Notes: a model not told the origin generated them from the sequence alone. A DNA stretch of 51,716 nucleotides from an uncultured Clostridia bacterium (GCA_944392335.1 CALXWJ010000067.1:1-51716), one strand, 5' to 3'. Counted from the first letter of the stretch, positions 34,117-44,597 are shown. Numbers and translations are program-made.

Positions 34117-34818
34117 TTATTTTTTTATCTTGCATAAATGTATTATTCCTACAACTGAATTATCTGTAACAATATAATGCTCGCACAAGGGAATTCCTAT
34201 TATATTCAAGGCCTCATATGCTGCTTTTGTTACTTCAATATCTTCATCTGATGCGGCGAGGACATTATTCGGATGATTATGAGCAAGTAATGTTATTGAA
34301 GCTTTATCATATATTGCCAATTCCAAAATTTTTTTGATCGGTACAATAGATGCACTTTCCGTTCCTCTTGATATAACATGGGTGTTTATTATGCCGAAAT
34401 GATTATCCAAGGTTATCAATACCATCTTTTCTTCTTTTTCACCGATGAATATTTTATGCAGCTTATCATTTATGTTATTTCTTGTAAGCTTTCGTTCATT
34501 TCCTTTATCAAGATTTTCTTTTCTAAGCCTTATATACAATTCTCTTAAAAGTTTTATGAATTCCGCGGATTTTGTCCCGAGCCCGTTTATTGTCCGAATA
34601 TAATTTTCATCTATTTCCAAAACACCGTTTATATTTCCGCCCTTTTTCAGCAGGTCATGTGCCTGTTCGTTTGTATTCCCCATAGGAATAACATAATATA
34701 GCAGCATCTCAATTATTTCGTGATCAGACAGCAATGCAGGATTTTCTCTGAATTTTTTTCTCATCCGTTCACGATGCCCCTCATGTCTGTTCTTTTCATT
34801 ACAGCCGTTTTCCGTCAT
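34117..34818 (-). CDS. radC: RadC-family JAB/MPN-domain protein
   Basis: The 233-residue protein has a helix-hairpin-helix-like N-terminal part (HREGMRKKF-like start, INGLGTKSAEFIKLL at 77-91). A C-terminal JAB1/MPN metalloprotease-like domain carries His180, His182 and Asp191 in LLAHNHPNNVLAASDED. RadC was once thought to be a repair protein, but its role is unsettled. It has its own upstream gap and terminator, so it appears monocistronic. Confidence 0.93.
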   Translation of the reverse strand: MTENGCNEKNRHEGHRERMRKKFRENPALLSDHEIIEMLLYYVIPMGNTNEQAHDLLKKGGNINGVLEIDENYIRTINGLGTKSAEFIKLLRELYIRLRKENLDKGNERKLTRNNINDKLHKIFIGEKEEKMVLITLDNHFGIINTHVISRGTESASIVPIKKILELAIYDKASITLLAHNHPNNVLAASDEDIEVTKAAYEALNIIGIPLCEHYIVTDNSVVGIIHLCKIKK

Positions 34819-34930
34819 TTTATCCTCCGTTATATTTATTTCTTTACTCTGATTTTACATATAATTTTTATTGTTTAAACTATGTATATCGAAACGTCAA
34901 ATTGATCTTATATTCCCTCCGCATTCTTTT

Positions 34931-35848
34931 TTATTGGATATCGGCAGCTTCTGTATCCGGAATTTCATCCAACGATGCAAATTCATATCCCTGCTGCCGA
35001 GCATAATCGATAATGTCACCGAGTGCCTGTGCATTATCGGCGGATACGGCATGTAAAAGCAAAACCGCGCCGTCATGAAGATATTCTGTAACTTGTTTGA
35101 ATGCATAGTCCTTTCCCTTTTGGGCATCAACCTCCCAATCCTTGTATGCAAAGCTCCAAAAAACTGTCCTGAAGCCCAAGTCTCTGCTTACTGCCAGTAC
35201 TCTTTTTGAATATTCCCCCTCAGGCGGACGCATATATTTCATGTCATAATCATACATTGTTTTTACAATGTCATTCATTTCGGTAAGTTCTTTTATCATT
35301 GCCTGCACTGATTCCAATTTTGGCAAGTTTGGATGATTTATTGTATGATTCCCTACTGTATGCCCTTCATCGATCATACGTCTGACCAACTCTGTCTCAT
35401 TTTTTGCATATGGACCGGTTATAAAAAACGCGGCTGTTACTTTTTTTTCCTTAAGCGTATCAAGTATTACTGAAGTATATCCGTTTTCGTAACCTTCATC
35501 AAAGGTGAGATAAAGTTTTTTGGGATGGGTATTATCCATGTAAAAAGCATTATATTCCGCCAAATCGGATTTTTGCGTATCGGTTACTTCCGGTTCCGCT
35601 CCTTTTACTTTTTTCAAACCCCAACCTGAGCTTTTATTGCTTACAGTACTGTAATCCATAACATCAGAAGATGCCGACTGCTCGCTGATTTGGTCTTCTT
35701 CTCCCACACAAATGCCAATCCCCACTGCAGCTACCGATACAAAAATCAACATCAGTACGCGCGGTAGGACCTCCTTTGATAACAGGATCATTTTTATTAT
35801 TTTGAACGGTTGTATAAATTTTTTTATTAAATCAATATATTTTTTCAT
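34931..35848 (-). CDS. Membrane-anchored polysaccharide deacetylase (PdaA-like)
   Basis: The 305-residue product has a membrane segment near residues 22-48 and a NodB-type deacetylase domain. The catalytic motifs are LTFDEGYENGY (the family's TFDD replaced by TFDE, as in PdaA), GNHTINHPNLP and MRPPEGEYS. LLLHAV near the end supplies the last His. The TFDEGYENG variant is typical of delta-lactam/muramic-acid deacetylases of spore-cortex type, so a role in peptidoglycan modification is likely. The second ATG, with GGAGG six bases upstream, is chosen, since the first ATG overlaps that site. It is divergent from another deacetylase gene. Confidence 0.9.
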   Translation of the reverse strand: MKKYIDLIKKFIQPFKIIKMILLSKEVLPRVLMLIFVSVAAVGIGICVGEEDQISEQSASSDVMDYSTVSNKSSGWGLKKVKGAEPEVTDTQKSDLAEYNAFYMDNTHPKKLYLTFDEGYENGYTSVILDTLKEKKVTAAFFITGPYAKNETELVRRMIDEGHTVGNHTINHPNLPKLESVQAMIKELTEMNDIVKTMYDYDMKYMRPPEGEYSKRVLAVSRDLGFRTVFWSFAYKDWEVDAQKGKDYAFKQVTEYLHDGAVLLLHAVSADNAQALGDIIDYARQQGYEFASLDEIPDTEAADIQ

Positions 35849-35876
35849 TATAACCTCCATATATCTGATTTTTTTG

Positions 35877-35905
35877 TTGAAATAAATAGATATTTGTAGT
35901 ATAAT
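35877..35905 (+). promoter_or_regulatory. Promoter of the plus-strand deacetylase gene
   Basis: TTGAAA and TATAAT are 17 bp apart, with the start codon 27 nt further on. Confidence 0.7.
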
Positions 35906-35932
35906 GAGAATATAAGGATGTGAGGTGTTAAT

Positions 35933-36784
35933 ATGTCTTCAGAAATTAAATTCCGCCAAAACCTACGCAACAGACAAAAGAAGAGGAAATTCAGACATAA
36001 CATTATTATAACAGTATTACTTTTTATTATTATAACTGTTTTTTTATTTTGTGTAAAGAGTATTTTTCCACAAAAAGATAATAACGATGATATTGAATTT
36101 ATATTTAACGGATATGTTTATCCGCAGCCCCCTCAAAAGAGTACCAATATTCTTTCGGATTTAAACAGCAATGACGGTATAAAAACCGCATATCTGACTT
36201 TTGATGACGGTCCTAATGAATCGGTTACTCCTCAAGTTCTTGATATATTAAGAAAATATAATGTAAAAGCTACATTTTTTACCGTTGGCAGTCTTATCGA
36301 GCAAAATCCTTCCGTGGCAAGACGAATATATGATGAGGGACATCTTATAGCAAACCACTCATATTCTCACAAATACACTGAATTATATGCAGATACACAA
36401 TCATTTATGAATGAGATAGATTATACAAATGATATAATCAAAAGCATAGTATGCAAGGAAAATTATCCTAAGATTATTCGTTTCCCGGGAGGCAGTTTTG
36501 AAATCGGGTCTCATGCTGAAGTAAAAAAAGAAGTTAAAACGCTGTTAAGCGAAAATGGTTACAGGTATTGTGATTGGAACGCACTAACCGGGGATGCTGA
36601 AAGTAAATCTCCGTCATCTGAGGAGCTTATGGAAAAAATAAAATCTACCTCAAACGGAAAAGAGGATATAGTGATCTTAATGCATGATTCCGTTTCAAAA
36701 TCTATAACTGCCCAGACACTTTCACAAATTTTGGATTATCTTATAGGGCAGGGATATACATTCGACACGTTGGATGAAATATAA
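35933..36784 (+). CDS. Membrane-anchored polysaccharide deacetylase (NodB domain)
   Basis: The 283-residue protein has a basic cytoplasmic start, one transmembrane helix at about 23-44 and an external NodB domain. YLTFDDGPNESVTP carries the two metal/catalytic Asp residues, ANHSYSHKYT the two His, and RFPGGSFE and ILMHDS the remaining motifs. It likely removes acetyl groups from peptidoglycan N-acetylglucosamine or a similar polymer. It is the more canonical of the two divergent deacetylases. Its TAA stop lies at the left end of a palindromic repeat (36782-36840). Confidence 0.93.
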   Translation: MSSEIKFRQNLRNRQKKRKFRHNIIITVLLFIIITVFLFCVKSIFPQKDNNDDIEFIFNGYVYPQPPQKSTNILSDLNSNDGIKTAYLTFDDGPNESVTPQVLDILRKYNVKATFFTVGSLIEQNPSVARRIYDEGHLIANHSYSHKYTELYADTQSFMNEIDYTNDIIKSIVCKENYPKIIRFPGGSFEIGSHAEVKKEVKTLLSENGYRYCDWNALTGDAESKSPSSEELMEKIKSTSNGKEDIVILMHDSVSKSITAQTLSQILDYLIGQGYTFDTLDEI

Positions 36785-36840
36785 CCGCAGACAACAAGAC
36801 GCCCCGACGTAATCGGCGGGGCGTCTTGTCTGCAGTTATA
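36782..36840. repeat. Short palindromic relative of the dispersed repeat
   Basis: The arms TAACCGCAGACA plus ACAAGACGCCCCG pair with CGGGGCGTCTTGT plus CTGCAGTTATA around a TAATC centre, a stem of about 24 bp. The right end, CTTGTCTGCAGTTATA, is the same as that of copy 4. In RNA it is a strong hairpin and could stabilise or terminate the deacetylase transcript. Confidence 0.8.
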
Positions 36841-36878
36841 AAATATCAAACTATATATTTCATATCTCAAAACATTGA

Positions 36879-37850
36879 TCATATTGCAAGTTGTTTTGCC
36901 AATTTAATCAAATCCTTCGAAATATGTTTCTTCATATTTAATCCTTCTTCAATATCGACGTCAACAATTTCGTTATGCTGCATACATACGATTCTGTTTG
37001 ATTTACCCTCAAGAAGCAATTCCACAGAACGTGCGCCCATCTGGCTTGCAATAACTCTGTCGCGGACGGTTGGGCTTCCGCCTCTTTGGACATGTCCCAA
37101 AATCGTTGCTCTTGATTCGATACCGGTCTCTTCTTCAATTTTCTTTGCCATTTCAACCGTTCCTCCGACACCTTCGGCAACGATAACTATACAGTGTTTT
37201 TTACCTCTTTTTTTCCCTTGTTCGATAATGTCAATAACATCCTTCCTGAAATCAAAAGGCTCCTCAGGTATCAAAACGACCTCGGCGCCGCACGCGATTG
37301 CTGCTTCAATTGCTATATATCCGGCGCCCCTGCCCATAACCTCGACAACGGAACATCTTTCATGTGATGAGCTTGTATCTCTTAACTTATCGACCGCCTC
37401 TATAACAGTATTCAAACATGTATCATAACCCACGGTATATTCACTGCAGTTTATGTCATTATCTATTGTTCCCGGCATCGCGATCGTGGCAAGACCTTCT
37501 CGTGTAAGATCTCTTGCCCCTCTGAAAGATCCGTCACCGCCTATAACTATCAGTCCGTCAATAGAATTTTTCTTCGCGATTTCAACTGCTTTTTTTACAC
37601 CCTCCGGCGTCTTGAATTCAGCACAGCGCGCCGTTTGTAAAATCGTACCGCCCTTTTGCAGCGTTTCACCGACACTTCTTGCATCCATTTCAATAAAATC
37701 TTCATTCAAAAGGCCGTTATATCCTCTTTTTACACCAACAATCTCCAAACCGTTAAAAACAGCTGTTCTGACAACGGCACGTATTGCGGCATTCATACCC
37801 GGAGCATCTCCTCCGCTTGTCAAAACTCCTATTTTCCTTAATTGTACCAT
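36879..37850 (-). CDS. pfkA: ATP-dependent 6-phosphofructokinase
   Basis: The 323-residue enzyme phosphorylates fructose-6-phosphate, the committed step of glycolysis. Motifs are GVLTSGGDAPGMNAAIR at the ATP site, GGDGSFRGA, the catalytic PGTIDNDI, MGRGAGYIA and HVQRGGSPT. Gly rather than Lys after the GGDGS motif agrees with ATP and not pyrophosphate use. An upstream ATG would add 11 residues, but GGAGGAATTAATT fits the start chosen. Confidence 0.97.
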   Translation of the reverse strand: MVQLRKIGVLTSGGDAPGMNAAIRAVVRTAVFNGLEIVGVKRGYNGLLNEDFIEMDARSVGETLQKGGTILQTARCAEFKTPEGVKKAVEIAKKNSIDGLIVIGGDGSFRGARDLTREGLATIAMPGTIDNDINCSEYTVGYDTCLNTVIEAVDKLRDTSSSHERCSVVEVMGRGAGYIAIEAAIACGAEVVLIPEEPFDFRKDVIDIIEQGKKRGKKHCIVIVAEGVGGTVEMAKKIEEETGIESRATILGHVQRGGSPTVRDRVIASQMGARSVELLLEGKSNRIVCMQHNEIVDVDIEEGLNMKKHISKDLIKLAKQLAI

Positions 37851-37915
37851 AATTAATTCCTCCCAAATTAAAATTTCCATCATATAACAACATATGTCAA
37901 AGCAAAAGACAGAAC

Positions 37916-38113
37916 TTATATTTCTGATTCCAAAATCACATTTTGCGCAACGGACAATTCCGCCGCAGGCACCATAATCTCAAAATACATTCCGTGTTCT
38001 TCATCGGAATTATTGCTTTCCCTTATACGGCAAATTATTTTATTTTCATCCAAAATTGCTTTAACTCTGAATATTTCCTGAGATTTTTGTGCCACATATA
38101 CTACTGTCCACAT
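37916..38113 (-). CDS. DUF2007-family small protein
   Basis: The 65-residue protein (MWTVVYVAQKSQEIFRVKAIL, then MYFEIMVPAAELSVAQNVI) fits the DUF2007 fold, sometimes called a putative signal-transducing protein. No biochemical role is established. It sits between dnaE and pfkA on the same strand, an arrangement I recall from other clostridia. Confidence 0.75.
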   Translation of the reverse strand: MWTVVYVAQKSQEIFRVKAILDENKIICRIRESNNSDEEHGMYFEIMVPAAELSVAQNVILESEI

Positions 38114-38231
38114 AAAATTATCTCCTAGTATTATCTTTATTTTGTCTACGCCTATTTATTGTATAACAAAATATGAAAAAAATCAATAATAATTTTACAT
38201 TTTTATACTTATTTGTAAATTTTTATTAATT

Positions 38232-41200
38232 TTATTTTTTTACAACGACATTTTCTTCTCCAAAACGTCTTTTTAACTCATTGACAGCTTCTTCAGACAG
38301 CATTAATTTCATATTATCGGATGCAGATAAGCTGTTCCTTGTATCCTCAAAAAAAAGACAAACATTGCCGTTTCCCGGATATTTTAATGCAACTTCCCTG
38401 TATAAATTAAAATTTTCGCTGTTTTTTGTGTTCATTCTTATAAATACGGTTTCTTTTTTTGCAGGAGGATTTACCATATCCAAAGATACCGCTCTTTCCA
38501 AAAGCAGCTTAGGCTCTTCATCTTCCCTGATACTTACCTTTCCTTGCGCAACTATAATATTTTCTTCCTGCAAAATATTTGAAAATTGTGTAAGGATTTT
38601 CGGGAATACCAAAACCTCAATACTTCCGTATTCATCTTCCAGCTTTAAAAAAGCCATTTGACTGTTGTTCCTTGTAGTTTTATTCTTTCGGCTTGAAATA
38701 ATTGCACATATTTTTACCGTTTCACCGTCTTGTATCCCGCCTTTGGCAATTTTATATGAACCATCTTCATTTTTTTCAACGGAATCTAAAATACTTCCTA
38801 TATTATATTTAGTTATACTTTTTATTTTATCTTTGTATTCACCCATCGGATTTCCCGAAAGATACATTCCAATGGTTTGTTTTTCCATTTTCAAAATGGT
38901 TCTTTTGTCAAATTCTTCTATATCAGGAAAATCTATTTCCTCTGATACATCTTCATCAAACAATGTCATCTGCCCGTTTAAATTTCCGCGCTGTGAATTA
39001 GCCTCGTTATCTATAGCATTTTCAAAAACTCTCATAAGCTGTGAACGTTTTATGCCCAAAGAATCAAACGCCCCGCACATTATCATTCCCTCAACAGCCC
39101 TTTTGTTTATATCTTTGCCTGTCATTCTTACTATAAAATCGGAAAATGATTTAAACGCTCCGTTCATTTCACGTTCTGCTACAATTTTCTGAATAAATCC
39201 TCTTCCCACGTTTTTAATTGCAGTCAAGCCAAACCGGATAGAATTTCCTTCAACGGTAAAAGTATCGGTACTTTTGTTTATGTCGGGAGGATATATTTCT
39301 ATCCCCATATTTCGGCTGTTTATTATATACTCGTTTATCTTGTCGGTATCGCCGGCGCTCGATATTAAAGACGCCATAAATTCTACAGGATAAAAGGTTT
39401 TTAAGTATGCCGTCTGATAACATACATAGGCATATGCCGCAGCATGGGATTTGTTAAATGCATAATTTGCAAAATCATATATTTCATCAAAAATTTCAAT
39501 TGCTGTTTTTTCGTCTATGCCTCTGTTGATGCACCCATCTATGATCTGATTTCCGTTTTCATCTTTTTTACCATAAATAAAATTCTGTCTTTCCACTTCC
39601 ATTTGAGCCATTTTCTTCTTGCTTATAACACGGCGCATCAAATCTGCTCCGCCAAGAGAATACCCGGCAAGTACCCTTACTATTTCCATTACCTGCTCCT
39701 GATATACCATACACCCATATGTGACATCCAAAATATTTGCTAAAAGCTTATGCTTATAAACAACTTTTTCAGGATATTTTTTGTTATATATATATGTGGG
39801 GATCGAATCCATGGGGCCCGGTCTGTAGAGAGAAATTCCCGCGATCAAATCTTCAAGCTTATCAGGTTTTAATTCCTGCATAAAGGATTTCATTCCCGGG
39901 CTTTCAAGCTGGAATACCCCGTCGGTATTTCCGGACGCGATCGTTTCATATACCTGCGGGATTTCATAATCTATTTTATCAATGTCGATTTTTATACCTT
40001 TTGTTTTTTCAATGATTTTTACGGCATTCTCTATGATAGTAAGGTTTTTCAATCCAAGAAAATCCATTTTCAATAAACCCAGTTCTTCTACCGTGTCTTT
40101 TACAAATTGTGTTGTTATAACATTATCATTGGTTTGCATCGGTATATAATTCACAGTAGCCTCCTGGGTAATAACAACACCCGCGGCATGTGTGGACTTA
40201 TGTCTTGGAAGACCTTCCAATGACCTTGCCGTATCTATAAGCCTTTTTATTTTCGCATCATTTTCATACATTGATTTTAAGTCATTGCTTATCTCCAGTG
40301 CCTTATCAATGGTCATTTTTAAATCATTAGGTACGGCTTTCGCGACTCTATCTACCTCCGCATAAGGAATATTTAAAGCTCTGCCCACATCCCTTATTAC
40401 AAGCTTTGCTTTTAGGGTACCGAAGGTGATTATCTGTGAGACCTTATCCTCTCCGTACTTTTCAACAACATAGTCTATAACCTTTTGCCTTCCCTCAGGC
40501 TCAAAGTCAACATCAATATCCGGCATTGAAACTCTTTCGGGATTTAAGAATCTTTCAAAAATAAGATTGTATTTTATCGGATCAATACTGGTTATTTCAA
40601 GAGAATATGCAACAATGCTTCCCGCAGCGGAACCTCTTCCCGGGCCTACCATAACGTCATGGCTTCTTGCAAAATGAATAAAATCCCAAACAATCAGGAA
40701 ATAATCCACAAAGCCCATTGAATTTATAACCGATAATTCATATTCCAATCGTTCAACAAGTTCTTTACCGGGATTATCATATCTTTTTTTCAGCCCGTCA
40801 AAACATAATTCACGAAGATACTCATATGCGTCTTTTCCATCGGGTACATCATATGACGGCAAATGCCTTGTATTAAAATCAAAATCCACATGACACCGCT
40901 TTGCTATTTCTACCGATTTTTCAATAGCTTCCGGCACATAGGAAAACAGTTTTTCCATTTCTTCAGGAGATTTCATGTAAAACTGGTCGGTCTCAAATTT
41001 CATTCTCTCGGGATCATCAACCGTTTTATCCATTTGTATACACATAAGAACGTCCTGTGCCTGTGCGTCTTCTTTATTTACATAATGAATATCATTCGTT
41101 GCAACAATCCCAAGTCCTAACTCTCTTGCAAGTTTTATTAAAAGAGGATTTGTCTGTTTTTGCTCCCTTAAACCATGATCCTGTATTTCTATAAAATAGT

Positions 41201-41708
41201 TATCCTTTCCGAATACGTCGGCATACTTTTGCGCCGTTTGCTTCGCTCCTTCATAATCATCATTCAGCAATAAGGTTGGTATTTCTCCCGCAAGGCACGC
41301 CGACAAAACTATAAGCCCTTCTTTGTATTGCTTTAATAAATCAAAGTCAACACGGGGTTTATAGTAAAATCCTTCAATAAATCCTGCAGAAACAATTTTA
41401 ATTAAATTTTTATATCCCACATCATTTTCGGCAAGCAGAATAAGATGACTGTATCTTGAATCATATTCGTGGGTTTTGTCAAATCGAGTTCTCGGTGCGA
41501 CGTAAACTTCACATCCTATCACCGGATTAATTCCCTGTTTTTTTGCTTCCTTATAAAAATCCACCACTCCGTACATTGCACCGTGATCTGTTATTGCCAA
41601 ATATTCCATTCCAAGTTCTTTTGCCTTTGAAATCAGATCTGAAATTCTTGCGGCGCCGTCAAGAAGTGAATATTCACTGTGGGTATGCAGATGTGCAAAA
41701 GGTATCAT
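38232..41708 (-). CDS. dnaE: DNA polymerase III alpha subunit DnaE
   Basis: The 1158-residue polymerase has the N-terminal PHP domain (HLHTHSEYSLLDGAARI, with ITDHGAMYG). The palm carries VGPGRGSAAGSIVAYSLEI and the catalytic PDIDVDFEPEGR. DFLGLKNLTII, the fingers, and a helix-hairpin-helix region with SHAAAYAYVCYQTAYLK follow, and the C-terminal OB domain is at about 980-1070 (VKICAIISSRKNKTTR). In Firmicutes that also have PolC, DnaE extends primers. Whether PolC exists here cannot be seen. The PHP metal ligands in HLHTH and TDHGAMYG look intact. Confidence 0.98.
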   Translation of the reverse strand: MIPFAHLHTHSEYSLLDGAARISDLISKAKELGMEYLAITDHGAMYGVVDFYKEAKKQGINPVIGCEVYVAPRTRFDKTHEYDSRYSHLILLAENDVGYKNLIKIVSAGFIEGFYYKPRVDFDLLKQYKEGLIVLSACLAGEIPTLLLNDDYEGAKQTAQKYADVFGKDNYFIEIQDHGLREQKQTNPLLIKLARELGLGIVATNDIHYVNKEDAQAQDVLMCIQMDKTVDDPERMKFETDQFYMKSPEEMEKLFSYVPEAIEKSVEIAKRCHVDFDFNTRHLPSYDVPDGKDAYEYLRELCFDGLKKRYDNPGKELVERLEYELSVINSMGFVDYFLIVWDFIHFARSHDVMVGPGRGSAAGSIVAYSLEITSIDPIKYNLIFERFLNPERVSMPDIDVDFEPEGRQKVIDYVVEKYGEDKVSQIITFGTLKAKLVIRDVGRALNIPYAEVDRVAKAVPNDLKMTIDKALEISNDLKSMYENDAKIKRLIDTARSLEGLPRHKSTHAAGVVITQEATVNYIPMQTNDNVITTQFVKDTVEELGLLKMDFLGLKNLTIIENAVKIIEKTKGIKIDIDKIDYEIPQVYETIASGNTDGVFQLESPGMKSFMQELKPDKLEDLIAGISLYRPGPMDSIPTYIYNKKYPEKVVYKHKLLANILDVTYGCMVYQEQVMEIVRVLAGYSLGGADLMRRVISKKKMAQMEVERQNFIYGKKDENGNQIIDGCINRGIDEKTAIEIFDEIYDFANYAFNKSHAAAYAYVCYQTAYLKTFYPVEFMASLISSAGDTDKINEYIINSRNMGIEIYPPDINKSTDTFTVEGNSIRFGLTAIKNVGRGFIQKIVAEREMNGAFKSFSDFIVRMTGKDINKRAVEGMIMCGAFDSLGIKRSQLMRVFENAIDNEANSQRGNLNGQMTLFDEDVSEEIDFPDIEEFDKRTILKMEKQTIGMYLSGNPMGEYKDKIKSITKYNIGSILDSVEKNEDGSYKIAKGGIQDGETVKICAIISSRKNKTTRNNSQMAFLKLEDEYGSIEVLVFPKILTQFSNILQEENIIVAQGKVSIREDEEPKLLLERAVSLDMVNPPAKKETVFIRMNTKNSENFNLYREVALKYPGNGNVCLFFEDTRNSLSASDNMKLMLSEEAVNELKRRFGEENVVVKK

Positions 41709-41768
41709 TTATTTCCTTTCCGTTAATGTTTTAAACTTTTTTTGGTGAATTTTTTAATCTCAAAATCC

Positions 41769-41822
41769 AAAAAAAGTTTGCGGTAATGCGAAGGGGGTTA
41801 TCCCCTTCGTCAAAACACAAAC
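41769..41822 (-). terminator. Terminator of the acn-icd operon
   Basis: On the minus strand CGAAGGGG and CCCCTTCG form an inner 8-bp stem and GTTTG/CAAAC an outer one. A run of seven T residues follows. It starts 8 nt after the icd stop. Confidence 0.75.
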
Positions 41823-41829
41823 ATTAAAC

Positions 41830-43044
41830 TTATTTCATTATTTTTTCCAAAGTATTGTTAACCTCAATCAAAAATGTTTCGGTATCAACCGTTCTCTTAT
41901 TTTCTATTGACGAAAGAGATGCCAAATCCCCTGTCATTATACCACTTTCAATGGTCATAATCGTTGCCTTTTCAAGATCATCGGCAAATTTAATAAGATC
42001 CGGAAGATTATCAAGTTCTCCTCTTTTTCTTAAAGCTCCGGTCCATGCAAACAATGTTGCAACCGAATTGGTAGAGGTTTTTTCTCCTTTTAAGTGCTTA
42101 TAATAATGTCTTTGAACAGTGCCGTGTGCCGCTTCATATTCATAAATTCCATCCGGTGAAACCAAAACAGAGGTCATCATAGCCAGCGAGCCGTAAGCAG
42201 TTGCCACCATATCCGACATAACATCACCGTCATAATTTTTACAAGCCCAAATATATCCTCCGTTTGAACGGATTACTCTTGCAACGGCATCATCTATCAA
42301 TGTATAGAAATATTCAATTCCTGCTTCTTCAAATTTTTCTTTGTATTCATTTTCATAAATCTCTGCAAATATATCTTTAAATCTGTGGTCGTATTTCTTG
42401 GATATTGTATCTTTTGTTGCAAACCATAAATCCTGTTTTGTATCAAGCGCAAAATTAAAACAAGCTCTTGCAAAACTTTCTATTGACTTGTCCTTGTTGT
42501 GAAGTCCCTGAATAATACCGCTTGAATCTCCAAAGTCATAGATAGTTTCTTTTGTTACGTTACCGTCTTTATCTGTTACCACAAGTTCGGCTTTGCTGTC
42601 TTTGGCCACTTGCATTTCAACATTCTTATAAACATCGCCGTATGCGTGTCTTGCTATTGTTATAGGTTTTGTCCATGACGGAATATAAGGAGTAATACCT
42701 TTTACAAGAATCGGTGTTCTGAAGACCGTACCATCCAATATTGCTCTTATTGTACCGTTAGGAGATTTCCACATTTGTTTCAAATTATATTCGGGCATTC
42801 TTGCGGCATTTGGTGTGATTGTTGCACATTTTACCGCAACTCCGTATTTTTTTGTTGCTTCGGCACTGTCAATTGTAACCTGATCGTCAGTTTCGTTTCT
42901 GTGTTCAAGTCCCAGATCATAGTATTCTGTCTTTAAATCAATATGCGGTATAAGAATTATGTCCTTTATCATTTTCCAGATAATTCTGGTCATTTCATCT
43001 CCGTCCATCTCAACAAGAGGTGTCTTCATCTGTATTTTTTCCAT
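41830..43044 (-). CDS. icd: NADP-dependent isocitrate dehydrogenase
   Basis: The 404-residue enzyme converts isocitrate to 2-oxoglutarate and CO2 for glutamate synthesis. It belongs to the eukaryote-like homodimeric subfamily ([14 protein letters not shown] at the start, [48 protein letters not shown]). The AHGTVxRHYY segment with downstream [11 protein letters not shown] supports NADP use. The second in-frame ATG with AAGGAG at 9 nt is chosen, since the earlier GTG/ATG overlaps the preceding gene. It is the last gene of the aconitase operon. Confidence 0.96.
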   Translation of the reverse strand: MEKIQMKTPLVEMDGDEMTRIIWKMIKDIILIPHIDLKTEYYDLGLEHRNETDDQVTIDSAEATKKYGVAVKCATITPNAARMPEYNLKQMWKSPNGTIRAILDGTVFRTPILVKGITPYIPSWTKPITIARHAYGDVYKNVEMQVAKDSKAELVVTDKDGNVTKETIYDFGDSSGIIQGLHNKDKSIESFARACFNFALDTKQDLWFATKDTISKKYDHRFKDIFAEIYENEYKEKFEEAGIEYFYTLIDDAVARVIRSNGGYIWACKNYDGDVMSDMVATAYGSLAMMTSVLVSPDGIYEYEAAHGTVQRHYYKHLKGEKTSTNSVATLFAWTGALRKRGELDNLPDLIKFADDLEKATIMTIESGIMTGDLASLSSIENKRTVDTETFLIEVNNTLEKIMK

Positions 43045-43067
43045 AGTCTGCAACTCCTTTTTTATTT

Positions 43068-43865
43068 TTACCATTTTACCGAAACATTATGAAAATCCTT
43101 GCCGATAAAGCCAACTTGAGCAAAGTCCTCCATATTGTTTCTTATTATGTAATCTATATATGACATTATCATTTTTGCCGTCAAGAGATACCCTGCCGGA
43201 TTCATATGTCCGCCCATATAAAAATTCTTTTTAAATTCTTCATCATATACCGGCGCATATTTTCTGAAATCGAGAACATAGGTATAATCAAATAATTCCG
43301 CCATATCGTACATCAATTTCTGATGAATGTCCTCAGCTTCAACACGGTCATTTCTACCGGAATCAGGGCAGGTCATAAGAAAAAATTTTGCCTTCGGCTG
43401 ATTTATTTTAAGTCTTTGAATTATTTGCCCATAATATCCGGCAAATGTTTTTTTATTATTCCTGTAATCGGAAATATCAATATCGGAAACACTGCCCAAA
43501 TCATTACCGTACGCAGAAATATCATTAACACCCAATGCAATAATATAAGCCTGACATCTCTTTTCGGGGCTCCAGAAATCATTTGCTGAAGCAAAATTTT
43601 CACAGTATTCTTTTGCACTCATTCCGCCTTTTGAAAAATTGTATACCTTTGCACCTATAGCTCGTGCAATAAACTGTCCCCATGAATATTCAAAATAGTC
43701 ATGATAGCCTTTATTTCCCTCCTCATCAAGCGATTCAAACTCTCCTGATGCGAGGCTGTCTCCCACACAGCCTATGGTTCTGAATATTGCACAGAATCCG
43801 CCGTCATCACAAATCCTGTCTAAAGGTTTTTCCTTTTCATATCCCAATATATCTTTAATATCCAT
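43068..43865 (-). CDS. SGNH/GDSL-family hydrolase
   Basis: The 265-residue protein has the four SGNH blocks: [11 protein letters not shown] with the nucleophile Ser, NFSKGG, LGVNDIS, and HMNPAGY with the catalytic His. Such enzymes remove acyl groups, often acetyl, from sugars or small esters. No signal peptide is visible, so it acts in the cytoplasm. It lies between an alpha/beta hydrolase gene and icd, with gaps of 15 and 23 bp, an unexpected place for an esterase. The substrate is unknown. Confidence 0.88.
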   Translation of the reverse strand: MDIKDILGYEKEKPLDRICDDGGFCAIFRTIGCVGDSLASGEFESLDEEGNKGYHDYFEYSWGQFIARAIGAKVYNFSKGGMSAKEYCENFASANDFWSPEKRCQAYIIALGVNDISAYGNDLGSVSDIDISDYRNNKKTFAGYYGQIIQRLKINQPKAKFFLMTCPDSGRNDRVEAEDIHQKLMYDMAELFDYTYVLDFRKYAPVYDEEFKKNFYMGGHMNPAGYLLTAKMIMSYIDYIIRNNMEDFAQVGFIGKDFHNVSVKW

Positions 43866-43880
43866 TTTACCATTACCTCA

Positions 43881-44597
43881 TTAATAGTATTTTTTCACAA
43901 ATTCAATTATCGGAGTGTTGTCATTTAACCCATGAGGGTGATGATCACATCCAGGCTTTAATACAAGCGTTATGTTACAGCCCGCTTTTTTATATGCGTC
44001 ATATACAAGTTTTCCGTTTTCTTCATAAGGCACCGTTTTGTCACTGTCACCGCATACAAGAAAAACAGGTATATTATTCTTTACCAAATCCGGAATATAG
44101 TCAAGAGGATGCTTTCTAAAACTTAAAAGCTCCGATAATGTCATGTGTCTGTTTTCCTCAAATTCCTTAAACATTGAACCATCAGAACCTCCCAATCCCG
44201 CAGGACAGCTGAGAAGGTTTACAACAGGCGCGTCAATGTACATTGCCGGAACAAGTTCGGGATATTTTGCTCCAAGATATATTGCCTGCATTCCTCCGCA
44301 GCTCATTCCCACCGGTACACATTTGTTTTCAAAGCCATACTCATTATGCAGATATTCCACAAAATCCGCCTGTCTTTTTGTATCTTCATCAAGACACCAG
44401 CGTGTGGTATTGTCAACATGAGCAAGATTATATCCCAATTTAAGCATTTCAATTTCAAAATCAGGAAATGCACCGAAATATTCCGTTTTCAAAAGCCATT
44501 TGTTTGTTCTGTTACTTTTATCCGCAAAAACAACCTTTGCATTTTTTCCGTCGAATATAAAATCCTTTGTTTCAAATCCAAACCAATTTTCACTCAT
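43881..44597 (-). CDS. Alpha/beta-hydrolase fold esterase
   Basis: The 238-residue protein has the nucleophile elbow GMSCGGM, an acid in VCGDSDKTVPYEE and the His in CDHHPHG, making a complete triad. The nucleophile-flanking Cys is unusual but not catalytic. Relatives include prolyl-oligopeptidase-like esterases and carbohydrate acetyl esterases. GGAGG at 8 nt supports this second ATG rather than one eight codons upstream. It is the second gene of the acn operon and neighbours the GDSL hydrolase, so both may treat one ester. Confidence 0.86.
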   Translation of the reverse strand: MSENWFGFETKDFIFDGKNAKVVFADKSNRTNKWLLKTEYFGAFPDFEIEMLKLGYNLAHVDNTTRWCLDEDTKRQADFVEYLHNEYGFENKCVPVGMSCGGMQAIYLGAKYPELVPAMYIDAPVVNLLSCPAGLGGSDGSMFKEFEENRHMTLSELLSFRKHPLDYIPDLVKNNIPVFLVCGDSDKTVPYEENGKLVYDAYKKAGCNITLVLKPGCDHHPHGLNDNTPIIEFVKKYY

